Positions 25,517-35,071 of a stretch of DNA of 64,000 bases are shown one piece after another. The translations under genes were made by a program, and so were the position numbers. Position 1 is the first letter of the stretch. Each line of letters opens with the position of its first letter. The stretch is taken from positions 1,798,001-1,862,000 of the forward strand of contig NZ_JADBEM010000001.1 of NCBI RefSeq assembly GCF_014873875.1. The letters are read 5' to 3'. Under the pieces are notes generated by a model. The model was not told the DNA's origin and did no database searches. It saw nothing but the letters and a program-made list of their open reading frames with translations. This stretch comes from Actinopolymorpha pittospori (GTDB lineage: Bacteria > Actinomycetota > Actinomycetes > Propionibacteriales > Actinopolymorphaceae).

Positions 25517-26836
25517 ATGGAGGACAGTCCGGAGCACCGGCCCGTACACCGCGAGACCCGGTTCGACGCCGATGTCGCGAGGTACGCGGCACGAGCTAAG
25601 GGCATGGTCGCCTCCGAGATCCGCGCACTGTTCTCCGTCGCCAACCGGCCCGAGGTCGTCTCCCTGGCCGGCGGCTCGCCCAACATCTCCGGCCTCCCTC
25701 TCGACGTGGTCGGTTCCCTGCTCAACGAGCTCGTCGTCGACCACGGCACGATCGCGATGCAGTACTGCGGCGCCCAGGGAGACCCCTTCCTGCGTGAGCA
25801 GATCACCGACGTGATGTCGCAGGTCGGCATTGACGCCAGCCCCGACGACGTCGTGGTGACTGTTGGTAGCCAGCAGGCGCTCGACCTGGTGACGAAGATC
25901 TTCTGCGACCCCGGCGACGTCGTTCTCTGCGAGGCTCCGAGCTACGTCGGAGCGCTGGGCGTCTTCGCCGCCTACCAGTGCGACGTCGTGCACGTCGAGA
26001 TGGACGACGAGGGCCTGATCCCCGAACACCTCGAGAACGCCCTTGCCAGGCTCACCGCGGTCGGCCGCCGCGTGAAGTTCCTCTACACCATCCCGAGCTA
26101 CCACAACCCGATGGGCGTGTCGCTCGGCGCGACGCGACGGTCCCAGATCCTCGACATCTGCCACCGCTACGACGTCCTGGTGGTCGAGGACGACCCCTAC
26201 GGCCTCCTCGGCTTCGAGGGCGAGCCGTACCGCGCGCTGCGCGCGGACGACACCGCGCGGGTGGTCTATCTCGGCTCCTTCTCCAAGACGTTCGCCCCCG
26301 GATTCCGGGTCGGCTGGGCGCTGGCCCCCCACGCGATCCGCGACAAGCTGGTGCTCGCCCAGGAGTCGGCGACGCTGTGCCCGCCGACGTTCAGTCAGTT
26401 CGCCGTCTCGACCTATCTCGCCAACCACGACTGGAAGGGCCAGATCAAGTCCTTCCGGGAGATGTACCGCGAGCGGCGCGACGCGATGCTCGAGTCCCTC
26501 GCCGACCTCATGCCCGCGACCACGAAGTGGACCACCCCGAAGGGCGGTTTCTTCGTCTGGGTGACCCTCCCGGAGGGGATCGACTCCAAGGCGATGTCGC
26601 CGCGCGCTGTGACGGCTCGGGTGGCGTACGTGCCGGGAACGGCGTTCTACGCCGACGGATACGGCAGCCAGAACATACGGCTGTCGTACTGTTTGCCCCC
26701 GCCGGACCGGATCCGGGAGGGTATCCGCAGATTGGCCGCCGTGGTCGAACGGGAAATGGAACTCCGGGAGACCTTCGGACCGCTGGACAGCGGCCGAGGT
26801 GAAGGCGTCGAGTTCCCCGGCCCCGAAGTGCAGTGA
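25517..26836 (+). CDS. PLP-dependent aminotransferase, class I/II
   Basis: 439 residues from ATG 25517 (an in-frame GTG at 25496 is possible). Seen: GSQQALDLVTKIF near 115; YTIPSYHNPMGVS; the cofactor-binding DDPYGLL; the PLP Lys in GSFSKTFAPGFRVGW near 255. It resembles 2-aminoadipate/kynurenine-type aminotransferases, without the DNA-binding domain of MocR regulators. The donor and acceptor cannot be fixed. It is 37 bases upstream of the D-Ala-D-Ala-ligase-like gene on the same strand, suggesting a shared role, perhaps in D-amino-acid or wall precursor metabolism (inference). Confidence 0.88.
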   Translation: MEDSPEHRPVHRETRFDADVARYAARAKGMVASEIRALFSVANRPEVVSLAGGSPNISGLPLDVVGSLLNELVVDHGTIAMQYCGAQGDPFLREQITDVMSQVGIDASPDDVVVTVGSQQALDLVTKIFCDPGDVVLCEAPSYVGALGVFAAYQCDVVHVEMDDEGLIPEHLENALARLTAVGRRVKFLYTIPSYHNPMGVSLGATRRSQILDICHRYDVLVVEDDPYGLLGFEGEPYRALRADDTARVVYLGSFSKTFAPGFRVGWALAPHAIRDKLVLAQESATLCPPTFSQFAVSTYLANHDWKGQIKSFREMYRERRDAMLESLADLMPATTKWTTPKGGFFVWVTLPEGIDSKAMSPRAVTARVAYVPGTAFYADGYGSQNIRLSYCLPPPDRIREGIRRLAAVVEREMELRETFGPLDSGRGEGVEFPGPEVQ

Positions 26837-26873
26837 TGGTCGGCGGGTCCGGGTGGTGACGAAGGGACGACAG

Positions 26874-27851
26874 ATGAGCGATCTTGGCCGCGTTCTGGTA
26901 CTCGCGGGAGGGCTCTCGCACGAACGCGACGTGTCCCTTCGTTCGGGTCGCCGCGTCAGCGAGGCCCTTCGTGCGGTCGGTGTCGACGTCGAGGAACGGG
27001 ACGCCGACGCCGGGCTCATCCCCGCACTCCAGGACGACCCGCCCTCAGCCGTGTTCCCGCTGCTGCACGGCGTGGCCGGCGAGGACGGCGCCCTGCGCGA
27101 GGTGCTCGACCTCCTGGGCGTTCCCTACGCCGGCTCCACGCCGGTCGCCTGCCGGTCAGCCTTCGACAAGCCGGTCGCCAAGACGATCGTCGCCGCGGCC
27201 GGGGTCCACACCCCGCCGTCGGTGGTCCTCCCGCACGAGATCTTCCGTGAGCTCGGTGCGCAGACGGTCCTCGAACGCATCGTGGACCGGCTCGGGCTGC
27301 CCCTCGTGGTCAAGCCCACCCGCGGCGGCTCCGCGCTCGGCTGCAGCGTCGTGCGCGGAATTCCCGAACTCCCCGCGGCGATGGTGAGCTGCTTCGCCTA
27401 CGGCGACGTCGCGCTCCTCGAACGCCACATCGCCGGCACCGAGGTCAGCGTGACGGTCATCGACACCGGTGAGGGTCCCCGGGCACTCCCCGCGGTCGAG
27501 ATCGTCCCGGACAGCGGCATCTACGACTACGCGGCCCGCTACAACGCCGGCGCCACGGAGTTCGTCGCGCCGGCACGCCTCACCGAGGAGACCGCCGCGG
27601 CGTGTGCCGAGGCGGCGCTCGCGGCGCACCGGGCGCTCGACCTGCGCGACCTGTCACGTACCGACCTGATCGTCGACTCCGACGGGATCCCGTGGTTCCT
27701 CGAGGTCAACGTCGCCCCCGGGATGACCGAGACCTCGCTCGTACCGCTGGCGTTCGAGTCGGCCGGGCTCGACCTGGGCGTGGTCTGCCGCGAACTCCTC
27801 GACAGCGCGGCCCGTCGACCCCGTCCGGCGACGGATCCCGCGTCTTCCTGA
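26874..27851 (+). CDS. D-alanine--D-alanine ligase-like ATP-grasp enzyme
   Basis: 325 residues. The N-terminal domain has VLAGGLSHERDVSLRSGR and FPLLHGVAGEDGALREVLDLLGVPYAGS, signatures of Ddl; the ATP-grasp region includes LVVKPTRGGSALGCSVV, and the metal-binding end reads WFLEVNVAPGMTETSL (canonical Ddl: EVNTxPG). It would join two D-amino acids with ATP. The Thr to Val change in EVNVAPG and short length suggest either a divergent Ddl or a related dipeptide ligase; another ddl may exist elsewhere. ATG 26874 behind AAGGGA. Possible operon with the aminotransferase. Confidence 0.82.
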   Translation: MSDLGRVLVLAGGLSHERDVSLRSGRRVSEALRAVGVDVEERDADAGLIPALQDDPPSAVFPLLHGVAGEDGALREVLDLLGVPYAGSTPVACRSAFDKPVAKTIVAAAGVHTPPSVVLPHEIFRELGAQTVLERIVDRLGLPLVVKPTRGGSALGCSVVRGIPELPAAMVSCFAYGDVALLERHIAGTEVSVTVIDTGEGPRALPAVEIVPDSGIYDYAARYNAGATEFVAPARLTEETAAACAEAALAAHRALDLRDLSRTDLIVDSDGIPWFLEVNVAPGMTETSLVPLAFESAGLDLGVVCRELLDSAARRPRPATDPASS

Positions 27852-28445
27852 CCTCCACCCGCGATCGGTTACGCCCAGCCCCAGGAGCACGGGGCTCGGG
27901 CACCCGCGCCTCGCGTCTGTCTCACCGGCCCTGGTAGCGAGCCTGGCTCCTTCATGCGCCGACCCCGCCGCGTTGGAGCCGCAGAGGACCTGCGGACTGG
28001 TGCACTCCGGGACCTGACCATCCTCCGATCGCGTCGCGCACCCTGCGGCCCCCCAGTCACATCGCGCACCTGGTCGTGCCATGCCCGTCGGGAGGTCCAC
28101 AGCGCCGCCTCCCGTACGTACGGGCGGCTTGGATGCCCTGGCACCCTCAGGGGTCCTGGTGGCTTCACAGGCCCTCTGAGGCCGTGCTGGCCCCCCACGA
28201 CTGGGCAGACCGGACTTCGCCCGACGCCGTTCCCTCCGAAGGTTGGTTTGGTCCGACAGACTCCGGGCAAGTCTTGGGATACGCCCTGACGGCGACTCCC
28301 CGACTTCCAGCACACGCAGCTCCGTCGGTCCGCTGTCGAGCGTCTCGGTTACCACAGCGCTCCTGTTGATCGGGTCCCCGTGCTCTCCCACGCGACCGAC
28401 TCTGAACTCGGGTTCGCGAAGGCTCCGGAACGCTACGCACCAACC

Positions 28446-28889
28446 TGTGGATCACCTGTGGATATCTCTGTTGTTGTCCACCTCTGGCGGTCCGGAACGG
28501 CGCTCCGCGTGAGCTCCGGTCGCCGTAACCCACAGCGTGGCGGTCGTGCTCACTGCGTACACCACTGTGGAACTCGATGTGGAAAAAGCTGGGGATACGT
28601 GCGTGTGAGTGCTGCCCTCACCGGCCGCCGACGCCTGGGCTCGCCGGTCGCACATGCGGTCATCAGCCGCCTGCTGGCGACGTGCACGGCCTCTGACCTG
28701 CGACGTTGTGCGCTGACGCGCAGGTTTCCCTTAGCGGTGGCGGTGGTTCCACGTGAAACCAGGACCCCGCCAGCACTGGCCTCCTGGGCTGGGGAAAGAA
28801 GCAGCCGCTCCGACGTCGGGTCGCTGTCAAGCCAATCCTTCTGGGGATAACCAAGCGATTCCGTGGACAACCGCGATCCCTGTGGATGG
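28446..28889. other. Cluster of DnaA-box-like 9-mers outside the main oriC
   Basis: Nine-mers matching TTRTCCACA (or reverse) at 8 of 9 positions: TGTGGATCA at 28446, TGTGGATAT at 28457, TTGTCCACC at 28474, TGTGGAAAA at 28578, TGGGGATAA at 28842 and CGTGGACAA at 28862. Weaker ones are at 28590 and 28881. This density is similar to that of the dnaA-dnaN gap 9 kb away. Confidence 0.6.
28744..28761. promoter_or_regulatory. parS: parS-like site (one mismatch)
   Basis: TGGTTCCACGTGAAACCA matches the parS core GTTTCACGTGAAAC at 13 of 14 positions (28746-28759), with two further symmetric flanking bases on each side. It lies inside the DnaA-box-like cluster. Confidence 0.7.
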
Positions 28890-29768
28890 TTGCCTGCTGC
28901 GTCCCGTCTCACCCGGATGGCTTCGGCAGCTGTGCCGCTGCTGGGGTAGGACCGCCCAAAGTGCTCGACGGTTGTCCGGCCGTCAGTTGGCGCCGAGCAA
29001 GGCTGCCCGGTGCAGTCGAACGGAGCCCGCTCCCATGCGCCGACCTTCCCAGTGCGACCGGCGTCGCCAGGACGTCACCGAGCCCCCGGGTCAGCGCGAG
29101 GCCGACCCGGTGCGGCCCTCGGCTCACCGAGGACATCATCGACGCGCACGGGTCGGAGTCAGCGTCGGTGCGTGGTCAGCGGCGGGGTCTCTGCGCCGCC
29201 GCCAGCATCGGGGCACCCGGGGCACCAACACGCCGTCCGGCACACCGCTCGCGGGAGCCGGCGCCATCCCCCAGGAGCCCCGGAGCGCGGACAACTAGCG
29301 GACCAGGTCGACGACGCGTTGCCCTCCGACCGCCTGCGTGTGGCCGCCGACTGCCGGACTGGACCGCGCGCGGGTTCTCAGCGCCGCAGGCCGCACTCAG
29401 GCCGTGCACTGAATCTCGTGCCCGCTCGAACGACCGAAAACCACGAACAAGTCACGGTCGCGGCTCACGGCTCACGACTCACGGCCGGGAGCTACGGCGG
29501 GTTGGTCGGGGCAGTGGTCACCCGGCCAGGCCGGCGGCGTCCAGCGAGCGGCACGACGCCGTCTGTTTCACGTGGCCACTGTCGCCGGATGCCACACCCA
29601 GAGCTGCACGGCGCCGGGCTCAGCCAGCGACCCGCGCCGGATCCGCGCCAGCTGCGCGATGGTGCCGATGGCGGCTTCTGAGGATCAGATCGTTCGGCCG
29701 TCGTCGGTGACCGGCGTCGGCCCTCGCCCTCGCCGGTCGTCGGCGCGCGGTTCAGGCGGAGCGAGTGC

Positions 29769-30788
29769 TCAGCTTTCGTGCGGAGTTGGCGGGTCCATCA
29801 GGCCGATGATGCGCTCGAGGTCGTCGATGGAGGCGAACTCGACGGTGATCTTGCCCTTGGAGCGGCCCAGATCGACCTTGACCCGCGTCTCGAAGCGGTC
29901 GGCGAGCCGGACTTCCAGGTCGGCCAGGCGCGGCGCGACCGGCTTGGCGGTACGAGCGGGACGAGCCGGCTTGTCCTGCTGGCCGATGCCCATTGCGACG
30001 ATCTCTTCGAGCGCCCGAACAGAGAGCCCTTCGGCGACCACCCGGTGCGCCAGCCGGTCCTGGGCCTCCTCGCTGTCCACGGCGAGCAACGCCCGCGCGT
30101 GGCCGGCGCTCAGAACGCCGGCGGCGACCCGACGCTGCACGGCCGGTGGCAGCTTCAGGAGCCGGAGGGTGTTGCTGATCTGTGGACGGGAGCGTCCGAT
30201 CCGGTGCGCGAGTTCGTCGTGCGTGCAGCCGAAGTCCTCCAGGAGCTGACCGTAGGCGGCAGCCTCCTCGAGCGGGTTGAGCTGCGCCCGGTGCAGATTC
30301 TCGAGCAGGGCGTCGCGCAACATGACGTCGTCGTCCGTGTCGCGCACGATCGCCGGGATGACCTCCAGCCCGGCTTCCTGCGCGGCTCGCCAGCGACGCT
30401 CGCCCATGACGAGTTCGTACTTGTCGGCGCCAAGGTGGCGCACGACGATCGGCTGCAGGAGCCCGATCTCCTGGATGGAGTGGACGAGCTCGGCCATCGC
30501 CTCCTCGTCGAACACCTGACGCGGCTGCCGGGGGTTCGGCGTGATCGCACCGACCGGCACCTCCGCGAAGTGAGCGCCGGCAACCATCGGTGGCATTGCC
30601 GGAAGGTCCGGAGCCTGTTCCTGATGACTCTCGACGGGTAGCGGGACTGGCTCGGGGCTGACATCCGTTTCGCTCGACGGCGGCGTAACGGAAGGCGACA
30701 CAGGCGGCGGCGTAGGGGTCGCAACAGGTGCGGGTGCGGCCGGTATCAGCGCGCCAAGGCCGCGACCCAATCCACGTCGAACCGTCAT
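29769..30788 (-). CDS. parB: Chromosome partitioning protein ParB (CTPase, parS-binding)
   Basis: 339 residues. The N-terminal [11 protein letters not shown] contacts ParA; a Pro-rich linker follows; the CTP-binding region has NPRQPR (about 83-88) and GERRWRA (about 128-134); a helix-turn-helix DNA-binding domain includes [12 protein letters not shown]; the C-terminal dimerisation domain ends near residue 335. ParB loads on parS and spreads to segregate the origin. ATG start overlaps the parA stop (ATGA). Perfect parS sites lie upstream in parA and before rsmG, and a near-match lies downstream. Confidence 0.97.
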   Translation of the reverse strand: MTVRRGLGRGLGALIPAAPAPVATPTPPPVSPSVTPPSSETDVSPEPVPLPVESHQEQAPDLPAMPPMVAGAHFAEVPVGAITPNPRQPRQVFDEEAMAELVHSIQEIGLLQPIVVRHLGADKYELVMGERRWRAAQEAGLEVIPAIVRDTDDDVMLRDALLENLHRAQLNPLEEAAAYGQLLEDFGCTHDELAHRIGRSRPQISNTLRLLKLPPAVQRRVAAGVLSAGHARALLAVDSEEAQDRLAHRVVAEGLSVRALEEIVAMGIGQQDKPARPARTAKPVAPRLADLEVRLADRFETRVKVDLGRSKGKITVEFASIDDLERIIGLMDPPTPHES

Positions 30789-32065
30789 CGGACGTCTCCT
30801 CGCTCGAATCCACTCGCGGTGGTCGAGCCTAGTACGCCCCCATTGCCCGTATCGGTGGATGTGTCAGTTTCCACACTGTTCGCCCAAGGATCCCGAAGCG
30901 CGAGCTCCCGTGCGGCCTCGAGGTAAGAGAGGGCGCCCGGCGAGCCCGGGTCCCAGGTCATCGCCGTCTGCCCGAAGCTCGGCGCCTCCGAGATACGCAC
31001 CGACCGCGGGATGGCGGTGCGGAGAACGGCCTGGCCGAGGTTCTCCCGGGCGTTCTCCGCGACCTGCGCGGAGAGTCGGGTGCGCGCGTCGTACATCGTG
31101 AGCAGCACGGTGCTGACGACGAGGTCGCGGTTGAGCTCCCGGACTAGGTCGACGATGCGGAAGAGCGTCTCGACGCCTTCCAGCGCGTAGTACTCGCACT
31201 GGATCGGCACCAGCACCTCGCGGCCGGCGACAAGAGCGTTCATCGTGAGGAGGCCCAGCGACGGCGGGCAGTCGATCATCACGTAGTCGAGCGGCTGGCC
31301 GGCCTCCGCCTGCTCCCGGATGTACACGTCGAGAGCACGCTTGAGTCGGGCCTCACGAGCGACCACGCTGGCGAGTTCGAGTTCGGCGCCGGAAAGGTCG
31401 ATCGTCGCGGGGACAGCGAAGAGCGTGGGAAAGCGCGGCACCGAGTACACGAACTTGCTGATCGGCTCACCGTCGACGAGTACGTCGTAGATGTTGGGCA
31501 GTCCTTCGCCGTGCTCGATGCCAAGCGCGGTTGAGGCGTTGCCTTGTGGGTCCAGGTCGATCACCAGCACCCGAGCGCCGGATCCCGCGAGCGCCGCGGC
31601 CATGTTGACCGCCGTGGTGGTCTTCCCGACGCCGCCCTTCTGGTTCGCGACCACGAAGACCCTGGTCCGGCGCGGCCTCGGGAGAACTGGATTGAAGACC
31701 ATAGGGGTGTCGACGTCTCGCGCGACGGCCGCCGCCGGCGGAAGCTCCGATGTTTCACGTGAAACGAGAAGGTCGTCGGTGTTCTGGATCGTGGCCGGGC
31801 CTACATGCACGGGGATCTGGTCCATTGGCTCCTGCCGTTCGTCTGGGGCTTGGACCGCGTGGTCCGCACCTTGGGGAGCATCTACTGCCGGGGGGTCGCC
31901 CTCCGCCTCGGCTTCGTCGTCCGCGACGTGCCGCCCTGCGGGTCCATCGGCTGGGTGCTGGATGGGCCAGCCGAGACCGGTTTGATGCTGCTCGTGCACC
32001 TCGCTGGAGGTCGGCGACGGTCGAACGGGCCAACCAAGTCCGGTCACCGCGTGCACGTCGGTCAC
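30785..32065 (-). CDS. parA: Chromosome partitioning ATPase ParA with long N-terminal extension
   Basis: 426 residues. The ATPase core (about 130-395) has deviant Walker [25 protein letters not shown], and [14 protein letters not shown]. The first ~125 residues are disordered and carry two TGLGWP(V/I) motifs about 21 residues apart. ParA forms ATP-dependent dimers on the nucleoid and pulls ParB-parS. Start: GTG at 32065 has GAGGAG seven bases upstream; an ATG two codons earlier overlaps the rsmG stop as ATGA but sits only one base from that ribosome binding site. A perfect parS lies inside the coding sequence. Confidence 0.94.
   Translation of the reverse strand: MTDVHAVTGLGWPVRPSPTSSEVHEQHQTGLGWPIQHPADGPAGRHVADDEAEAEGDPPAVDAPQGADHAVQAPDERQEPMDQIPVHVGPATIQNTDDLLVSRETSELPPAAAVARDVDTPMVFNPVLPRPRRTRVFVVANQKGGVGKTTTAVNMAAALAGSGARVLVIDLDPQGNASTALGIEHGEGLPNIYDVLVDGEPISKFVYSVPRFPTLFAVPATIDLSGAELELASVVAREARLKRALDVYIREQAEAGQPLDYVMIDCPPSLGLLTMNALVAGREVLVPIQCEYYALEGVETLFRIVDLVRELNRDLVVSTVLLTMYDARTRLSAQVAENARENLGQAVLRTAIPRSVRISEAPSFGQTAMTWDPGSPGALSYLEAARELALRDPWANSVETDTSTDTGNGGVLGSTTASGFERGDVR
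31752..31765. promoter_or_regulatory. parS: Perfect parS site inside parA
   Basis: GTTTCACGTGAAAC, the exact 14-bp parS palindrome, encodes VSRET in the disordered N-terminal part of ParA on the minus strand. Confidence 0.95.
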
Positions 32066-32067
32066 AG

Positions 32068-32754
32068 TCATACTCCTCTAGCTGAACCGGACCCGCCGCG
32101 GCGATTCCGTCCCTGCCCTGGTGGGCGTCTGCGTTTCGGTTCCCCCGCGACGAGGCGCACCACGGTCGTGGGGATGGGTACCAGCCCTTCGCCGAGCCGC
32201 TCGATGGCCGACTCGACAACTCCCAGCTTCGCGAGCTCCGGACGAGCCTCGTCGAGTTCAGCGGCGGCGCGCTCCCCCTTCATCGCCAAGACTGACCCAC
32301 CCGGGCGACACAGGCCAAGCGCGACACGGGCCAGCCGGGAAAGAGGAGCGACCGCTCTCGCCGTCACGACGTCGTAGGCGCCGGAATGATCCTCGGCCCG
32401 TGAACGGACGACCTCGACGTTGGACAACTCGAGGACGTCGACCGCCTCTGACAGGAACTCCGCGCGACGGAGGAGCGGCTCCAGGAGGGTCAGCCGAAGA
32501 TCCGGCCGGGCGATCGCCACGACGATGCCCGGCAGACCGGCGCCCGAACCGACGTCACAGACCGTCGAGCGCGCCGCGATGGCCGGTGCCAGTACCCCGC
32601 AGTTGAGAAGGTGCCGATCCCAGATTCGCTCGACCTCGCGCGGGCCGAGCAGCCCGCGTTGCGTACCAGGGCCGGCCAACAGATCGGCATAGCGTCGGAT
32701 GACGGGTAGCCGATCTTCGAACACGAGCTCCGCGGCAGGCGGAGCCTCTGGCAC
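32068..32754 (-). CDS. rsmG: 16S rRNA (guanine-N7) methyltransferase RsmG
   Basis: 228 residues from the GTG at 32754, which has GAGG eight bases upstream and gives the same N-terminal length as mycobacterial GidB; an ATG at 32850 in the same frame would overlap jag by 53 bases. It methylates N7 of G527 in 16S rRNA with S-adenosylmethionine. Seen: YADLLAGPGTQRGLLGPREV, IWDRHLLNCGVL, VGSGAGLPGIVVAIARPD (SAM-binding) and LLEPLLRRAEFL. The C-terminus is Arg/Gly-rich. Loss of this enzyme gives low-level streptomycin resistance in other species. It is in the rpmH-to-parB gene series. Confidence 0.95.
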   Translation of the reverse strand: MPEAPPAAELVFEDRLPVIRRYADLLAGPGTQRGLLGPREVERIWDRHLLNCGVLAPAIAARSTVCDVGSGAGLPGIVVAIARPDLRLTLLEPLLRRAEFLSEAVDVLELSNVEVVRSRAEDHSGAYDVVTARAVAPLSRLARVALGLCRPGGSVLAMKGERAAAELDEARPELAKLGVVESAIERLGEGLVPIPTTVVRLVAGEPKRRRPPGQGRNRRGGSGSARGV

Positions 32755-32764
32755 ATCGACTGCC

Positions 32765-32790
32765 TCGGCTGTTTCACGTGAAACAGCCGA
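32765..32790. promoter_or_regulatory. parS: parS at the centre of a 26-bp perfect palindrome
   Basis: The core GTTTCACGTGAAAC (32771-32784) is extended by six perfectly paired bases on each side (TCGGCT/AGCCGA). It fits exactly between the jag stop (32798) and the rsmG start (32754). The RNA would form a 13-bp hairpin, so the site may also affect rsmG translation or transcription. Confidence 0.95.
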
Positions 32791-32797
32791 TGGCTGC

Positions 32798-33373
32798 TCA
32801 CGCCTGCTGGACGACGACCCTACGCTCGGGCTCTTCGCCCTCCGACTCACTCGTCAGTCCCTTCGCGGCTACTGCGTCATGGACGATCTTCCGCTCGAAC
32901 GGCGTCATCGGCTCCATCCGAACCGGCTCACCACTCGCGCGTACCTCTTCCACGACCTTCTCCGTCAACGCGATCAGGTCCTTGCGCCGCTGTGCGCGGT
33001 AGCCGTCGACGTCCAGCATCAACCGGCTGCGCTCCCCGGTCTCGCGGTAGACCGCGAGACGGGTCAGCTCCTGCAGCGCTTCCAGGACCTCGCCGCCCTC
33101 ACCAACCAGAAGCTTCAAGTCGCCACCCACGATGGCCACCATCGCGCGGTCGCCTTCGACGTCCAGGTCGATATCGCCGTCAATGTCGGCGATGTCGAGG
33201 AGTTCCTCGAGGTAGTCAGCCGCGACGTCCCCTTCACCCTCGAGCCTGGACACTCGCTCCTCGGCGGTCTCCGCGGGGGCCTTGCGCTCTGCGGTCGACT
33301 CGGCGTGGTCGTCGTTGCGACCTTCACCGTCGGCGTCGCCACCTTCAACGAACGACGTAACGCCCTCAGTCAC
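32798..33373 (-). CDS. jag: Jag/KhpB-type RNA-binding protein (KH and R3H domains)
   Basis: 191 residues from GTG 33373, which has AAGGAG upstream; an ATG at 33415 is less likely. An acidic disordered N-terminus is followed by a KH-II domain (DYLEELLDIADIDGDI..., GGDLKLLVGEGGEVLEALQELTRLAV, about 60-115) and an R3H domain (PMTPFERKIVHDAVAAKG, about 150-190). It binds RNA and has been linked to cell-wall regulation in other bacteria. It follows yidC and precedes rsmG in the usual order. Confidence 0.93.
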   Translation of the reverse strand: MTEGVTSFVEGGDADGEGRNDDHAESTAERKAPAETAEERVSRLEGEGDVAADYLEELLDIADIDGDIDLDVEGDRAMVAIVGGDLKLLVGEGGEVLEALQELTRLAVYRETGERSRLMLDVDGYRAQRRKDLIALTEKVVEEVRASGEPVRMEPMTPFERKIVHDAVAAKGLTSESEGEEPERRVVVQQA

Positions 33374-33444
33374 GACTTCTCCTTCATCTCGCGCCACAGC
33401 CGGCGCACACAACAAGACTTTGGGGACGGCGGCGCCGTCCGTTG

Positions 33445-34407
33445 TCAGCGACTCTTCCGCTTGCTACGCGGGAGTCGCTGGGGCTGTACCCGCTTGGCGG
33501 CCGCCTGCGTCGCCTCGTCGCCGTTGACCGATGCGGTGGCGCCGTTCGGCGACTCCTTGTCGCCGCCCGGAAGCAGCGCGGACAACCCCTTTCGGGCCGT
33601 CTTGCGGCCCTTGCGTGCCTGATAGGCATCGAAGGCCGGGGTGCCCGGAGCGGGGTTACGGCGAATCACCCAGAACTGCTGGCCCATGGTCCACACGTTG
33701 GTGGTGAACCAGTAGATGAGCACACCCACCGGGAAGTTGACGCCGCCGACCGCGAACACCAACGGGAGCACGTAGAGGAGGAGCTTCTGCTGCTGCGCGT
33801 ACTGACCGGTCAGCGCCTCCGGCGGCATGTTCTTACGCATGAGCTGCCGCTGGGTCGTGAACGTCGTCGCCGTCATCATGATGATGAGCACGACCGTGAC
33901 GACCTGGACCGACAGGCTCGTGGAGCCGATGAACTTGTCCGAGATGTGCGCGCCGAAGATCGACGCGTGGCGCAGCGAGTCGACAAGGCGCTGGTCCAGG
34001 CCCGACCCACGGACGACGCCGTTGGCCGCGCCATCGAGTACGCGGAAGAGTGCGATGAAGATCGGCGACTGCAACAGGATCGGAAGGCACGAGGAGAACG
34101 GGTTGGTTCCGCTCTCCTTGTAGAGCTTCATCATTTCCTGGCCCATGCGTTCCCGGTCATGGCCGAACTTCTTCTGCAGCTCCTTCATCTTCGGCTGCAG
34201 CAGGGCCATGTTGCGGCTCGCACGGATCTGCCGGACGAACAGCGGGATGAGCAGGATCCGGATGACCACGACCAAGCCGACGATCGACAGAACCCAGGTC
34301 CAGCCCGAGTTCGCACCGAGCAGGGGCGAGAAAACGGTGTAAAACGCTCGCAGGATCCACGACACGGCGTCGTAGAGCGGCGTAAGGATCGTGTCGTACC
34401 AGCTCAC
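33445..34407 (-). CDS. yidC: Membrane protein insertase YidC
   Basis: 320 residues, five predicted membrane segments, no large periplasmic domain (Oxa1/Gram-positive type). Seen: LYDAVSWILRAFYTVFSPLL at the N-terminus; the conserved cytosolic helical hairpin ASRNMALLQPKMKELQKKFG; GTNPFSSCLPILLQSPIFIALF. The tail is basic (QPQRLPRSKRKSR) and probably contacts the ribosome. It inserts proteins into the membrane with or without SecYEG. GTG start with a weak GAGG. Gene order rnpA-yidD-yidC-jag is conserved. Confidence 0.95.
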   Translation of the reverse strand: MSWYDTILTPLYDAVSWILRAFYTVFSPLLGANSGWTWVLSIVGLVVVIRILLIPLFVRQIRASRNMALLQPKMKELQKKFGHDRERMGQEMMKLYKESGTNPFSSCLPILLQSPIFIALFRVLDGAANGVVRGSGLDQRLVDSLRHASIFGAHISDKFIGSTSLSVQVVTVVLIIMMTATTFTTQRQLMRKNMPPEALTGQYAQQQKLLLYVLPLVFAVGGVNFPVGVLIYWFTTNVWTMGQQFWVIRRNPAPGTPAFDAYQARKGRKTARKGLSALLPGGDKESPNGATASVNGDEATQAAAKRVQPQRLPRSKRKSR

Positions 34408-34419
34408 GCTTCACGCACC

Positions 34420-34671
34420 TCAGCTGTGGGTGTGCGCGCCCACACCGGCGCGCGGTCGGGGTGGCGGGACCGGGTCGTACCCGCCAGGGGTCCAGGGATG
34501 GCACCGCGCCAGCCGACGAGCGGCCAGCCAGCTACCGCGCAGCGCCCCGTGCGTTTCCACAGCTTCCAGGGCGTAGGCCGAACAAGACGGGTGATAACGG
34601 CACACCTGCCCATACAAGGGACTCACGAACATCCGGTAGCCCTTGAGAAGTAGGACAAGAACGGCCTTCAC
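34420..34671 (-). CDS. yidD: Membrane protein insertion efficiency factor YidD
   Basis: 83 residues. Seen: [33 protein letters not shown] and [17 protein letters not shown], the complete YidD signature with its three conserved Cys. It is an amphipathic inner-membrane-associated protein assisting YidC. The GTG start overlaps the rnpA stop (GTGA), and its stop is 12 bases before yidC. Confidence 0.96.
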   Translation of the reverse strand: MKAVLVLLLKGYRMFVSPLYGQVCRYHPSCSAYALEAVETHGALRGSWLAARRLARCHPWTPGGYDPVPPPRPRAGVGAHTHS

Positions 34672-35036
34672 CGCGCACTCTCCGCTGCGAGATATCGCGG
34701 TCGCGCCATCGCTGTGCCGAGCGCCGCGTCGAGGTCGCGCCCTAGCTGGTCGCTGGACGCCCTCGCTGCAGACGGTAACGCGCGGACGACGAGGAGGGTT
34801 CCGGCCGGTAGCGAACCGACCCTGTCGCGAAGCAGATGGCGGAGTCGTCTTCGCACCGAATTGCGCACCACCGCGCTCCCGACGGCGCGGCTCACCACGA
34901 ATCCAACCCGGGCCGGTGTCTCCTCCCCGGCGACCACCAGATGCACGACAAGCGTCGCTCGGCCGGCGCGGCGACCATGTCGGACCGCCGTCGCATAGTC
35001 GACCGAGCGACGCATTCGGTGGTGGGCCGGGACCAC
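34668..35036 (-). CDS. rnpA: Ribonuclease P protein component
   Basis: 122 residues. The RNR-type motif reads [21 protein letters not shown] (about 52-72) and the N-terminus [18 protein letters not shown]. It supports the catalytic RNA in removing tRNA 5' leaders. GTG start at 35036, 35 bases after rpmH, without a clear ribosome binding site; coupling to rpmH translation is likely. The gene ends in an overlap with yidD. Confidence 0.95.
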   Translation of the reverse strand: MVPAHHRMRRSVDYATAVRHGRRAGRATLVVHLVVAGEETPARVGFVVSRAVGSAVVRNSVRRRLRHLLRDRVGSLPAGTLLVVRALPSAARASSDQLGRDLDAALGTAMARPRYLAAESAR

Positions 35037-35071
35037 GACATCGAGCTCGACCTGGATGGACCTCGACCGTC

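Larger units (their letters stand above)
27852..29768. other. 1.9-kb gene-free region between ddl-like gene and parB
   Basis: No frame here has a recognisable protein family, and frames on both strands look like composition artefacts. It contains a weak hairpin just after the ligase gene (GCCCC/GGGGC near 27880), a cluster of DnaA-box-like 9-mers (28446-28889), a parS-like palindrome (28744-28761) and a half parS site (GTTTCACGTG at 29565-29574). Both flanking genes point toward it. Function as an origin-associated chromosome element is an inference. Confidence 0.55.

Noticed and set aside
29565..29574. GTTTCACGTG as another parS
   Set aside because: Only ten of fourteen bases match and the right half-site is absent; at most a relic.
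28753..29710. Several frames in the ligase-parB gap
   Set aside because: Arg/Ser/Pro-rich composition, overlapping frames on both strands, no start signals or domains; better read as non-coding DNA.
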